Shown piece by piece: positions 18,590 to 26,793 of a DNA stretch of 64,000 bases. Below the pieces are notes generated by a model that did no database searches, was not told the origin of the DNA, and worked only from the letters and a program-made list of their open reading frames with translations. Each line of letters starts with the position of its first letter. Within the stretch, counting starts at the first letter, position 1. The position numbers were made by a program, and so were the translations under genes. The DNA comes from CAYNHF01 sp964397045 (GTDB taxonomy: Bacteria > Actinomycetota > Acidimicrobiia > Spongiisociales > UBA5794), in the NCBI GenBank assembly GCA_964397045.1, contig CAYNHF010000038.1, positions 30,298 to 94,297 on the forward strand. The letters run 5' to 3'.

Positions 18590-18656
18590 GACGGTCCAGC
18601 CAACGCGGTTACTGCCGAACCCCCGGTACGATCTGCACTGTAGGACCTGAGGCGGT

Positions 18657-19856
18657 ATGGCGAGAAAGAACAAGAAGCTGAACCAGCGCCTCGCATCGCT
18701 GGACCGCAAGCCGGGCGCCCCCGGCAAGCCCGGAGCGGAGAATCCGTTCGCGACGGGTCCCGGCGGCGAGGAAGGCCCGGTACTGGACACGACCGGTTTC
18801 GTGATGGTTGCGGTGCTGGGATTCATCGCGCTCAGCGCACTTGCCGTGGTGTTTGGAATGCAGCGGATCGAAGACGACCTCGAACGGAGGGCCAACCGCG
18901 CGTTGCGGTCAAATCAGATCGAGGACGTCGAGGTAGTGGCCACCGGTCAGGATCTCGTCATCACGGGCACCGTACGCGAGGAAGGCCAGGTCGGAGGGGC
19001 GGCGCGTCTCGTCGCTTCGGTTCGTGGCGTTCGGAGCGTGGATCCCAACGTGGAATGGGTCCCGCCCCGGACGACAGAGGATGTCGAATTGGTGACGGAT
19101 CCATTCGTGATCGCATGGAGTGGGCCCAAGGTGGTGGTGACCGGGACGCTGTCCGATGACGCAACACGCGATGCAGTCATCGAGGTGGCGGAGGCGACGT
19201 GGACAAACGTCGAGACCGCGGACCTCGTCGTCGTAGCCGGCCTCGCTGCCGAGCGCGACTGGCTGCCCGCGATTCTGCGCCTCACCGAGGAGATGGCGGA
19301 ACGCATCGGTCTCGGCGAGATCGTGGCGAATCCGGCCGCCGGTGTTGTCAAGGTCTCGGCGGAATTCGAGACCAGGCAAGAGCACCGTGAAGCCAAGGAC
19401 AAGACTGAGGACATTCTGGCGACCGTAACCCTTGCCTTTTCGAGCGGCCTCACCGTCAAGGACGCCCCCAGACCGACGATTCAAGCCGTGACCGAACTCC
19501 AGGAAGACATCGATGAGTTGATCCTCGGGCAGGTCGTGGAATTTGAGACTGCCAGCGACATCATCACCGACAACGGCAAGCAACTTCTCGACGAGGTCTT
19601 CGCGGCCCTCGACCAGTTCCCGTCCGTCCCGGTCGAGATCGCGGGTCACACCGACGACAAGGGGACCCCCGAATACAACATGGATCTCTCGCTGCGCAGA
19701 GCAGAAGCGGTGTTGACGTATCTGGCCGCAAGAGGGGCAGACTCCACGCGGTTCGTCGTGGTTGCCCATGGCGAGACCCAGCCGATCGCAGACAACGAAA
19801 CCGCTGAAGGCAGAGCGCGAAACCGCCGAATCGAATTCATCGCCCTCGAGGAGTAG
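18657..19856 (+). CDS. Membrane-anchored BON/OmpA-domain protein (ArfA/OmpATb-like)
   Basis: The protein is 399 aa. The basic N-terminal region is followed by a transmembrane helix around residues 44-65. The next stretch contains BON-like repeats (VVATGQDLVITGTV, VVVTGTL), and the C-terminal domain is OmpA-like with VEIAGHTDDKGTPEYN, LSLRRAEAV and ARNRRIEF for peptidoglycan (diaminopimelate) binding. This TM-BON-OmpA order is that of mycobacterial ArfA (Rv0899). It would link the membrane to the wall. A tiny membrane-protein gene follows after 3 bp, as arfB follows arfA. A role in ammonia release or acid adaptation is not implied by sequence alone. Confidence 0.85.
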   Translation: MARKNKKLNQRLASLDRKPGAPGKPGAENPFATGPGGEEGPVLDTTGFVMVAVLGFIALSALAVVFGMQRIEDDLERRANRALRSNQIEDVEVVATGQDLVITGTVREEGQVGGAARLVASVRGVRSVDPNVEWVPPRTTEDVELVTDPFVIAWSGPKVVVTGTLSDDATRDAVIEVAEATWTNVETADLVVVAGLAAERDWLPAILRLTEEMAERIGLGEIVANPAAGVVKVSAEFETRQEHREAKDKTEDILATVTLAFSSGLTVKDAPRPTIQAVTELQEDIDELILGQVVEFETASDIITDNGKQLLDEVFAALDQFPSVPVEIAGHTDDKGTPEYNMDLSLRRAEAVLTYLAARGADSTRFVVVAHGETQPIADNETAEGRARNRRIEFIALEE

Positions 19857-19859
19857 CAG

Positions 19860-19994
19860 ATGGGTTACGTTGCCTCACAGATCATCATCTGGATGTTGCT
19901 TGCCGCCGTGTTCGGGTTCGCCATCGGCTACTTCGCTCGGGGTCGCAGAACCAAAGGCCGCAAGCGCCGCTTGCCTACCGCAGGGCGCCGCTAG
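19860..19994 (+). CDS. 44-aa single-helix membrane protein (ArfB-like position)
   Basis: The ATG at 19860 has GAGGAG 6 nt upstream (within the end of the OmpA gene). The product has one hydrophobic helix (residues ~8-25) followed by a strongly basic tail (RGRRTKGRKRR). It is probably co-translated with the BON-OmpA protein and inserted with a cytoplasmic basic C-terminus. Its position and size recall ArfB after ArfA in mycobacteria; homology cannot be shown at this length. Confidence 0.7.
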   Translation: MGYVASQIIIWMLLAAVFGFAIGYFARGRRTKGRKRRLPTAGRR

Positions 19995-20078
19995 CCGGGA
20001 AGCGTGGCTCGGCCCGCCGCCATCATCGTCGTTCACGTCCAGTAGCCTTTGGGAAGCAGCGACGAGGGAGGCCAGAGA

Positions 20079-20474
20079 GTGGAGCACACGTCAGCAGGGC
20101 ACCTGCATTGGGAGACAGCCCCGCCGGACTTCTTCACCGGTCGAGCATGGTTCGGCCCTCTCTCCGAGCCGCAGCAAGAGAACGGCTTGGTAGCCCTGGC
20201 CGTTCAATTCGAACCGGGTGCTCGTACCAATTGGCATCACCACCCCGGCGGCCAGGTCCTCTACGTCGCGTCCGGGGCCGGCTACGTCCAGAACACCGGA
20301 GGCGAGACCGTGGCGATGGCCGCCGGCGATGTCGTGGAGATTCCTGCGGGTGAGGTCCACTGGCACGGAGCGACCGCGGTTTCGCCCATGACGCACCTGA
20401 GTCTGACGACCCACGGGGCAACGGTGTGGGAAGGTCCGGTGACGGACTCTCAGTACCAGAGCGCGGCCTCTTAA
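20079..20474 (+). CDS. Single-domain cupin
   Basis: The 131-aa cupin has metal ligands in WHHHPGGQVLYV (motif 1) and VHWHG (motif 2), fitting the small carboxymuconolactone-decarboxylase-like/YhhW-type cupins. GTG 20079 is chosen because GGGAGG precedes it by 8 nt; the frame extends to a TTG at 20049 without a good site. Its stop is 3 bp before the Rieske-TPP gene, so the two are almost certainly one operon and may act in one reaction sequence. Substrate unknown. Confidence 0.85.
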   Translation: MEHTSAGHLHWETAPPDFFTGRAWFGPLSEPQQENGLVALAVQFEPGARTNWHHHPGGQVLYVASGAGYVQNTGGETVAMAAGDVVEIPAGEVHWHGATAVSPMTHLSLTTHGATVWEGPVTDSQYQSAAS

Positions 20475-20477
20475 TCC

Positions 20478-22472
20478 GTGGTGGACAACCCGACCGGTTC
20501 GCTTCCGACACCGCCAGACCGGCGCCCAATCGGCACGACATGGCATCGGATCGGCGCGCTGCCCTTGGTCGAGGCGAACGAGGTGACCGAGGTCGTGATC
20601 GCAGACCGGGCGCTCTGCGTAACGCGGACCGCAAACGGCTATGGCGTGCTGGACAACCGCTGCCCTCACCAAGGGGGACCTCTCGGCGAAGGTCAGATCG
20701 AGGATGGCTACCTTCGCTGTCCCTGGCATGGATTCGAGTACGACCCGGTGACCGGAGCACCTCCCGAGGGGTACGGAGACTTCGCCGTCAGCTATCCATG
20801 CGAGGAACGCAACGATGGCCTTTATGTAGAACTACCTGCGTACGAAGACCGTCCCACTCTCATGGATCAGATGGTGGACGTGATGACCGACTGGGGGGTC
20901 GATACCGTCTTCGGGATGGTCGGGCACTCGAACCTGGGGCTGGCGGACGCGCTCCGGCGTGCCGAGGCCGATGATCGGCTCACGTATATCGGCATCCGGC
21001 ATGAGGGGGCGGGAGCCTTTGCGGCATCTGCGTACGCCAAGCTCACCGGACACCCTGCCGCCTGTTTCTCGATCGCGGGTCCCGGGGCTACGAATCTGCT
21101 GACAGGGCTGTGGGACGCAAAAGTGGATCGGGTACCGATTCTGGCACTGACGGGCCAGGTGCAGACGCAGGTCCTGGGGCCGGGCGCCTTCCAGGAGATC
21201 CCGACTGCGGCGGCTTTCGAATCCGTCGCGGAATGGAGTCAGACGGTCCTCGTTCAGGACAATGCCACCGAGTTGATGGCCTTGGCACTCAAGCATGCGG
21301 TCGTCGAGCGGGACGTCGCCCATCTGATCTTCCCGGACGATGTCCAGGAGCAGCCGGGATTGGACGATCCTCCCCCGCGACCCGTGGCCGGACGCATGGC
21401 GGGCACTGCGGTATCACCGCCTGCAGATGAACTGGCCAGAGCGGTCGACATGCTGGACGGAGCGCGACGCCCCGCGATCATCGTGGGCAACGGGGCGCGG
21501 CCGTACCGCCACGAGATCATCGCCCTGGCGGAACAACTCGATGCTCCGGTGATCACTACGTTCAAGGCCAAGGGATCGATTGCAGATACCCACCCGCTGG
21601 GATGCGGGGTCTTGGGCCGCTCCGGAACACCGGTTGGTTCGTCGATGATGGGGCGAGCCGATTGCTTGCTGGTGCTCGGTGCCTCCTTCTCGAATCACAC
21701 GGGGATTTCGGAGAAGAAGCCGACCATCCAGGTCGATTTCGACCGGATGATGCTCGGCAAGTTTCATCCGGTCGACATCCCGCTGTGGGGAGAGATCGGT
21801 ACGACTATCGAGCTACTCCGCAACCACCTGGCGGCGAGCGCGAGACCGCACGTCATGGCAGAGATCGCAGAACGCTGGCAGGTTTGGCGCGCAGAGAAGG
21901 CGCGAAGAGCCCATCTCGTCGACGAAGCAGGCCGCATGCACCCGGCTTCGCTCTTCGAGACGCTCAGCCGGGTTGTAGCCGCAGACGCGGTGCTACCAGT
22001 CGATGTAGGCAACAACACCTACGCCTTCGGCCACTACTTCGAGTGCAGTGGCGAACAGGACGTCCTCATGTCTGGATATCTCGGATCGATCGGGTTTGCA
22101 CTGCCTGCCGCGTTGGGTGCTTGGGCCGCGACTCGGGGCACGCGCCAAATCGTCTCGATCGGCGGCGACGGGGGCCTCGGTCAATACCTCGCCGACTTCA
22201 CGACCGCGGTGAAGTACCGGATGCCGATCACCCATGTAGTCCTGAACAACGACGAACTTGCCAAGATCAGCCGCGAACAGGTTGGAGCGCTGCGACCGGT
22301 GTGGCAGACCTCGCTGGCCAATCCGAACTTTGCCGAGTTTGCAGACCTGTGCGGAGGCCGGGGGTATCGGGTCGAGCACCCCGACGAGCTGGAGGATGCT
22401 CTCACCGCGGCGCTTGCTGTCGATGAGGGTCCGTCGCTGGTCGAGGTGCGCACTTCAGGTCGATGGGTCTGA
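20478..22472 (+). CDS. Rieske [2Fe-2S] domain fused to a TPP-dependent decarboxylase/oxidase-like enzyme
   Basis: The protein is 664 aa. Residues ~22-118 form a Rieske ferredoxin domain with all four ligands (C62, H64, C81, H84). Residues ~127-664 are a full three-domain TPP enzyme of the acetolactate synthase/pyruvate oxidase family: catalytic Glu176 in RHEGAGAFAASAYA, central domain with IIVGNGA, and GDG (563-565) to NN (590-591) for TPP/Mg. The chain is continuous with no stop or frameshift between domains. An FAD-type central domain cannot be confirmed. The fusion suggests electrons pass directly from the TPP adduct to the 2Fe-2S cluster, or that the cluster has a sensing role. Coupled to the upstream cupin. 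Confidence 0.9.
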   Translation: MVDNPTGSLPTPPDRRPIGTTWHRIGALPLVEANEVTEVVIADRALCVTRTANGYGVLDNRCPHQGGPLGEGQIEDGYLRCPWHGFEYDPVTGAPPEGYGDFAVSYPCEERNDGLYVELPAYEDRPTLMDQMVDVMTDWGVDTVFGMVGHSNLGLADALRRAEADDRLTYIGIRHEGAGAFAASAYAKLTGHPAACFSIAGPGATNLLTGLWDAKVDRVPILALTGQVQTQVLGPGAFQEIPTAAAFESVAEWSQTVLVQDNATELMALALKHAVVERDVAHLIFPDDVQEQPGLDDPPPRPVAGRMAGTAVSPPADELARAVDMLDGARRPAIIVGNGARPYRHEIIALAEQLDAPVITTFKAKGSIADTHPLGCGVLGRSGTPVGSSMMGRADCLLVLGASFSNHTGISEKKPTIQVDFDRMMLGKFHPVDIPLWGEIGTTIELLRNHLAASARPHVMAEIAERWQVWRAEKARRAHLVDEAGRMHPASLFETLSRVVAADAVLPVDVGNNTYAFGHYFECSGEQDVLMSGYLGSIGFALPAALGAWAATRGTRQIVSIGGDGGLGQYLADFTTAVKYRMPITHVVLNNDELAKISREQVGALRPVWQTSLANPNFAEFADLCGGRGYRVEHPDELEDALTAALAVDEGPSLVEVRTSGRWV

Positions 22473-23417
22473 GTCGATCGGCAGCCTGTCGGAGACCATT
22501 GAGTTCGCACTCGGTGCCGAAGTCTCGCGCCGTGAAGTGAGATACGCACCAATGAGCACGAGGGCGACTCCGAAGAGCGCGACCAGTGTGACCACGTCGC
22601 CGCGGACCGTGACACCGAGGACCACCGCAACGATCGGAATGAAGTAAACGGCGACGGCACCGCGGGTCGCGCCAGCTCTACCTACCAGTGTGGTCATCAT
22701 CACAAAGGCCACCCCGGTTCCGAGTACCCCAAGCGCGACGACGGCAGCTGCCGCCCCCCATGACCATTCGGACGGCCCGAGCGACCACACGCCGAGAGGA
22801 AGCGTGAGCACGACTGCCACCGCCAGCGATCGCAGCAACACAGGGAGCCCTCCGTACTTTTGCTGCAACGGAACCGCCAGGTTGACGGCGAGCCCGTACA
22901 ACGTGACCGCGACCAGAACGAGGGTTATGCCGAGCGCAGAACTGGCACTGTCTGCATCGGGAATCGTCAGGAGCACCACACCACAGAAGCCGATCAACAG
23001 ACCGATGGCCTGTTTGCTGCGGGGGAGGCGGCGCAGCAGGAGGACGGCAAATGCCGCACTGAACAGAGGCATCGCACCATTGAGCATCCCGGTGAGTGCA
23101 GAAGAGATCCACTGTTGTGCAAGGGGAAACAGCACGAAGGGCACCGCCATCCACACCACCCCGAGCAAGGCAACGGTTGGCCAGTCGGAGCGAGCTACGG
23201 GGGAGCGGGCGGCAGGGAACAGTGCGAGTGCCAGAAAGCCGAGGCAGAGGCGCCCAAAAGTGATCAGGCCGGGACTGAACGACTCCAGCGCGAAAGCAAT
23301 GAGAACGAACGACGAACCCCAGATGAGGGCCACACCGGCCAGCAGCCCCCATTCAGCCGGTCCGAAAGCACCCGGTCGCGATCCCTCGGCAGAACGAAGT
23401 ACGACTGGTCGATCCAT
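22455..23417 (-). CDS. EamA/DMT-family transporter
   Basis: The 320-aa integral membrane protein has about ten hydrophobic helices in two EamA repeats. The first repeat has LLAGVALIWGSSFVLIAFAL and ITFGRLCLGFLAL; the second starts near LGITLVLVAVTLYGLAVN and ends with AVYFIPIVAVVLGV. Drug/metabolite exporters of this type carry amino acids or other small metabolites. It lies 39 bp after the MFS gene on the same strand, so they probably share a transcript. Its 3' end overlaps the convergent Rieske-TPP gene by 18 bp. Confidence 0.88.
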   Translation of the reverse strand: MDRPVVLRSAEGSRPGAFGPAEWGLLAGVALIWGSSFVLIAFALESFSPGLITFGRLCLGFLALALFPAARSPVARSDWPTVALLGVVWMAVPFVLFPLAQQWISSALTGMLNGAMPLFSAAFAVLLLRRLPRSKQAIGLLIGFCGVVLLTIPDADSASSALGITLVLVAVTLYGLAVNLAVPLQQKYGGLPVLLRSLAVAVVLTLPLGVWSLGPSEWSWGAAAAVVALGVLGTGVAFVMMTTLVGRAGATRGAVAVYFIPIVAVVLGVTVRGDVVTLVALFGVALVLIGAYLTSRRETSAPSANSMVSDRLPIDSDPST

Positions 23418-23456
23418 AGTGCTGGTTTCGGGTCGGGGCCTGGGTGAACGGGAACG

Positions 23457-24791
23457 CTAGCCGTATGGTTCGCCATCCGGATCTGGCAGGGAGGAGGCAT
23501 CGGTCCCGGCCTCTGCATCTGGTACAACAATCGGGGTGTGGCCCAGCGGACCCAGGGTAAGGATCAAGGCCGTGGCGAGTACCAGGAGCGAGCCTGCCAC
23601 ATACACCGCCCGCAGCCCCACCTCGGCTGCAACAAACCCTCCGACGCTGGCACCAAGCGGGATCAGCAGCCAGGAAAGGGTGCGGGTCGAGGCCATGACG
23701 CGCCCCAACAACCGATCAGGAGTGAGTTCCTGGCGCATTGTCGTGAACGCAACATTGGTCCAGCCGAGCCCCGCCAGCGCAAAGCCAGCAGGAATCACGG
23801 CAAGGAAGTCACCAGAGAACGACACCACGAGGAAACCACCGCCGAACATGAGCAGGCCAATGAGGTAGACGGGCCCCAAGCCAAAGAAGCGCACTGCCCG
23901 CGGTGCCACCAAGACGCCGACGGCACCAATCGCGGCCTGAAGCGCAATGAACAGCCCGACCTCGGCGGCGCCTTGGAACCACTGGTCGAGCACACCGGGG
24001 AGCGCGAGTTGTCCGGCGAGGCGATCTCTGACGAACAGGACCAAGAGAGCTTCGAGCGGAGCGAACACCAGGTTGACGACCGCGGCACCCAGTGTGGCCC
24101 ACCGCAGGTGGGCCTCGCGAGCGACGAACCGAAGACCGCGTGCCATTGCGTCCAGGAAACCCGGGCCCGAAGATCGTTCGGGGGTTCGGAGCTCCCGGAC
24201 CTGCATCAGAAACGCGGCCGAAACCAGGAAGGTGAGTGCATCAAGCATGAATGCGGGCGCAAACCCGCCAGACACGACGAGCAGCCCGCCGACGGCAGGG
24301 CCCAGCGACAGCGCGAGGTTTCGCGCTACCGAAAGCCGGGTATTCGCGGTCAGGAGCATGTCTTCACCAACCACGATGGGCAGCATGGCGTTGAGTCCCG
24401 ACTCGAACAACACGGACAACGACCCGAGTGCGAAGGCTGCCGCGAACACGATCTCGGGTCGGATGAAATCGGCCGCAACCGCGATGGCGAGAAACACAAA
24501 CACGAGCGCCCGCACCATGTCGGTGTACACGAGGACTTTCCGAATGTTGGTTCGATCGAGCAGCACGCCGGCGGCAAAACCGAACAGGATCAGCGGAAGA
24601 GTTTCGAACGCGGCGGTGAGCCCAAGATCCTGCGGCCTGCCTGTCAGCGTCACGACGAGCCAGGGCAGGGTGAAGTAGGCGATGTAGTCTCCGAAGAGCG
24701 AGATCGCCTGTCCGACCACCACCGGGCGCAGGTTGCGCCTCGCCCTGGTCGAACGGCGCAGCTCCCCAGCCGTATCCTGCGACTCGTTCAC
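23457..24791 (-). CDS. Major facilitator superfamily transporter
   Basis: The protein is about 444 aa from GTG 24791 with roughly twelve helices. VVVGQAISLFGDYIAYFTLPW and the GVLLDRTNIRKVLVYTD loop are characteristic of the MFS-type exporters with a DxxxR loop A. GTG 24791 is preferred over the longer frame start at 24878, whose extra 29 residues look non-coding and would leave only 29 bp to the divergent gene at 24908. Substrate unknown; macrolide/drug-efflux-like relatives are common. Confidence 0.87.
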   Translation of the reverse strand: MNESQDTAGELRRSTRARRNLRPVVVGQAISLFGDYIAYFTLPWLVVTLTGRPQDLGLTAAFETLPLILFGFAAGVLLDRTNIRKVLVYTDMVRALVFVFLAIAVAADFIRPEIVFAAAFALGSLSVLFESGLNAMLPIVVGEDMLLTANTRLSVARNLALSLGPAVGGLLVVSGGFAPAFMLDALTFLVSAAFLMQVRELRTPERSSGPGFLDAMARGLRFVAREAHLRWATLGAAVVNLVFAPLEALLVLFVRDRLAGQLALPGVLDQWFQGAAEVGLFIALQAAIGAVGVLVAPRAVRFFGLGPVYLIGLLMFGGGFLVVSFSGDFLAVIPAGFALAGLGWTNVAFTTMRQELTPDRLLGRVMASTRTLSWLLIPLGASVGGFVAAEVGLRAVYVAGSLLVLATALILTLGPLGHTPIVVPDAEAGTDASSLPDPDGEPYG

Positions 24792-24907
24792 GCCGGCATC
24801 GTACCGGCCTCGAGCAGCACGCTGTAGGGTGCGCGGGGAAGTGGGTCGCTCCCAGTTGGAGTAGCCTCCGTCCTGCAAGCTCCGTCGAACGGTCCCAGGG
24901 GAGCAAC

Positions 24908-25222
24908 ATGGCGACGAAAGAACTTCCCGAGCTCATCAGAGAGTTCGTGGATATGGCGAGGGCGTACCTCCGTCAGGAGACGGTGGAACCGGCCAAGGCG
25001 CTGGGCCGCTTCATTTCCTACGTGGTTGGCGCCGCCGCAGCCTGGGCCCTCGGTGCCTTGTTGGTAGCGGTTGCCCTCATGCGAGGCGTGATCTACCTGT
25101 TGCCGGATGGACCGTACTGGGAGGCGCTCGGCTACCTCCTTACGGCGTTGCTGCTCACCGGAGCCATCGCCGCCATCGTGTACGCCGGTCAGCGCGGTGA
25201 CGAGGAAGGAGGCCAGGCATGA
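24908..25222 (+). CDS. Small two-helix membrane protein (actinobacterial Holin-X/DUF1469-like)
   Basis: The 104-aa protein has an N-terminal amphipathic helix (ELPELIREFVDMARAYLRQE) and two transmembrane helices (~40-62 and ~75-95). The layout matches the phage-holin-like family found widely in non-phage actinobacterial loci. ATG 24908 follows AGGGGAG. It is first in a run of four overlapping small genes leading into trmI. There is no phage context, so a true holin function is unlikely. Confidence 0.75.
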   Translation: MATKELPELIREFVDMARAYLRQETVEPAKALGRFISYVVGAAAAWALGALLVAVALMRGVIYLLPDGPYWEALGYLLTALLLTGAIAAIVYAGQRGDEEGGQA

Positions 25223-25419
25223 CCATCGATCGGGATGACCTCGAGGCCAAACTGCGCCAAATCGAAGACGTCGTCGAGGAGACGAAACAGCAGGCGCAGT
25301 ACACAGGTGTCGTCGTGGCCGTTCTCGTTGTAGCGACGGTGGCGTTTGCCTACTACTACGGCCGTCGCAAGGGCGCCAAAGCCGGCGGCGCGCGTGTCGA
25401 GGTGTACAAGCTCAGATGA
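25219..25419 (+). CDS. 66-aa single-helix membrane protein
   Basis: It begins at an ATGA overlap with the previous gene. A charged N-terminal helix (LEAKLRQIEDVVEETKQQ) is followed by one membrane helix (~residues 29-46), a YYYGRRKGAK basic anchor and a short tail. The likely orientation is a cytoplasmic C-terminus. Not recognised as a named family. Confidence 0.7.
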   Translation: MTIDRDDLEAKLRQIEDVVEETKQQAQYTGVVVAVLVVATVAFAYYYGRRKGAKAGGARVEVYKLR

Positions 25420-25637
25420 AGATCAAGATGAAGGGCCTGATTCCGTACGGCCTCAATCGCATGTTCGGCGGGATGCGCCGCGGTCGCCCGATGTGGGCTG
25501 CCTTCGGTACTGCAGCCCTGATCGCCGGCCTGGCTACCAAGTATCGACCGCCGAAGCGTGAGTTGCTGGTGAAGAAGAAGCTCAAGAATGGGAAGAAGTA
25601 CGAGATCACCTTCGTACGCGACGACGTGGGGGCGTAA
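25416..25637 (+). CDS. 73-aa basic protein with a short hydrophobic segment
   Basis: The ATG overlaps the previous stop by 4 bp. The product is highly basic (MKIKMKG, MRRGRPM, KKKLKNGKK) with one Ala/Gly-rich hydrophobic stretch (WAAFGTAALIAGLATKY). Coding status is supported by the tight overlaps on both sides and consistent composition. Membrane-peripheral location is inferred. Family unknown. Confidence 0.68.
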   Translation: MKIKMKGLIPYGLNRMFGGMRRGRPMWAAFGTAALIAGLATKYRPPKRELLVKKKLKNGKKYEITFVRDDVGA

Positions 25638-25741
25638 TGGCGCGCCAGCAGAAGACGATGGTCAGAGTGGTGGTGTGGGTCATCGTGATCGCCATGGTGC
25701 TCAGCATGGTTGCCGGTATCGCAACGATTGCTTTCGGCTGA
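25637..25741 (+). CDS. 34-aa membrane peptide
   Basis: A TAATG one-base overlap couples this ORF to the preceding gene. It encodes a basic start (MARQQKTMVR) and a single hydrophobic helix (VVVWVIVIAMVLSMVAGIA). It ends 6 bp before trmI. The unbroken chain of overlaps argues for translation. It is too short for family assignment. Confidence 0.6.
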   Translation: MARQQKTMVRVVVWVIVIAMVLSMVAGIATIAFG

Positions 25742-25747
25742 GACCGC

Positions 25748-26536
25748 GTGTCCGCGCCCTTCGCCGCTGGTGATCCGTGTCTGATCTTCGACGCCAAGGG
25801 GCGCCGCTATCTCATCGAGCTCGTCGCCGGACGCGAGTTTCAGTACCACCGCGGCGTGGTCCCTCACGATGAGATCATCGGGTCAGATGAGGGGAGCCGC
25901 TTCGAATCCTCGATGGGTATGCGACTCGTCGCGGTTCGTCCCCGCCTGGCCGACTACACGCTGAAGATGAGCCGCAAGGCGACCGTGGTGTATCCGAAGG
26001 ATGCAGGTGCGATCCTGATGTGGGCCGATATCGGGCCCGGCCAGCTGGTGGTCGAAGCAGGCACCGGCTCGGGAGCCTTGACGATGGCCCTGGCTCGGGC
26101 GGTGGTTCCGGGAGGGAAGGTGATCAGCGTCGAGCGGCGTAAAGATCACCACGAACGCGCCGACAAGCTCATTCGAGGGTTCTACGGGGAGCTCCCGGAA
26201 GCCATCGAGCTACGCGTCGGCGACGTCGAGGAGGTGATCCCGGAGATCGGGCCGGATCGGATCGTGCTCGATGTCCCCGAACCTTGGCATTCCGTCCCGC
26301 TCGCGGCTGACCACCTCAGCAACGGAGGTGTCTTCTGCTGCTACCTGCCAACCGTTCCGCAGTGTCAGACGGTTCGCGAAGCGCTCAACGAGACAGGCAC
26401 GTATCTCGACGTAATGACCTTCGAGGTGATGATGCGGGAGTGGTCGGTTGAGGGGCGTTCGGTGCGACCCGAACACCGGATGATCGGCCACACGGGATTC
26501 ATCACGGTGGCTCGAAAGGTGGAGGGCAAGGCGTGA
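25748..26536 (+). CDS. trmI: tRNA (adenine-58-N1)-methyltransferase TrmI
   Basis: The 262-aa SAM-dependent methyltransferase makes m1A58 in the T-loop of tRNAs. The N-terminal beta domain (FDAKGRRYLIELVAGREF) precedes the Rossmann domain, with SAM motif I VVEAGTGSGALTMALA, the acidic strand-2 end ISVERR, and DRIVLDVPEPWHS as the catalytic/substrate motif. It starts at GTG 25748. trmI beside the proteasome ATPase is conserved in Actinobacteria (Rv2118c near mpa), which supports both calls. Confidence 0.95.
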   Translation: MSAPFAAGDPCLIFDAKGRRYLIELVAGREFQYHRGVVPHDEIIGSDEGSRFESSMGMRLVAVRPRLADYTLKMSRKATVVYPKDAGAILMWADIGPGQLVVEAGTGSGALTMALARAVVPGGKVISVERRKDHHERADKLIRGFYGELPEAIELRVGDVEEVIPEIGPDRIVLDVPEPWHSVPLAADHLSNGGVFCCYLPTVPQCQTVREALNETGTYLDVMTFEVMMREWSVEGRSVRPEHRMIGHTGFITVARKVEGKA

Positions 26537-26688
26537 TCTCGTCATAGAGATCCTCGGCCGTAGCTGTTGTGCCTGTGCCGAAGCTCGCCGCCAGACCCAG
26601 CACAACAAGACGGTCCTCCCTGCCACAGGCGCCCAACCGGATCACCTCGACTGCACCGCGTTGCGGTTGTGTCGTGCGCCCCGGAAGG

Positions 26689-26718
26689 TGACCCGATAGG
26701 CAGGGGGTGCCCTACACT
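26689..26718 (+). promoter_or_regulatory. Possible promoter of the mpa-dop-pup-prcBA operon
   Basis: The 257-bp gap between trmI and mpa holds GTGACC (26689-26694) and TACACT (26713-26718), 18 bp apart and about 75 bp before the mpa start. The same TACACT -10 is used in the better promoter at 17824. I see no other coding or structured element in the gap. Confidence 0.35.
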
Positions 26719-26793
26719 GCGAATACCGGCCGCGGTAGGCGGATTGAAGGTACCAAGGCAACTTGCCGATACGTTTCTGCCAGGAGGCAATGC

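Noticed and set aside
23538..24827. 429-aa open frame antisense to the MFS transporter
   Set aside because: It is rich in Arg/Gln/Glu/His with no fold signal. The sense strand encodes a clear twelve-helix transporter.
24908..25741. Prophage lysis cassette suggested by the holin-like protein
   Set aside because: There is no endolysin, integrase, capsid or terminase nearby, and the cluster runs directly into trmI and the proteasome genes.
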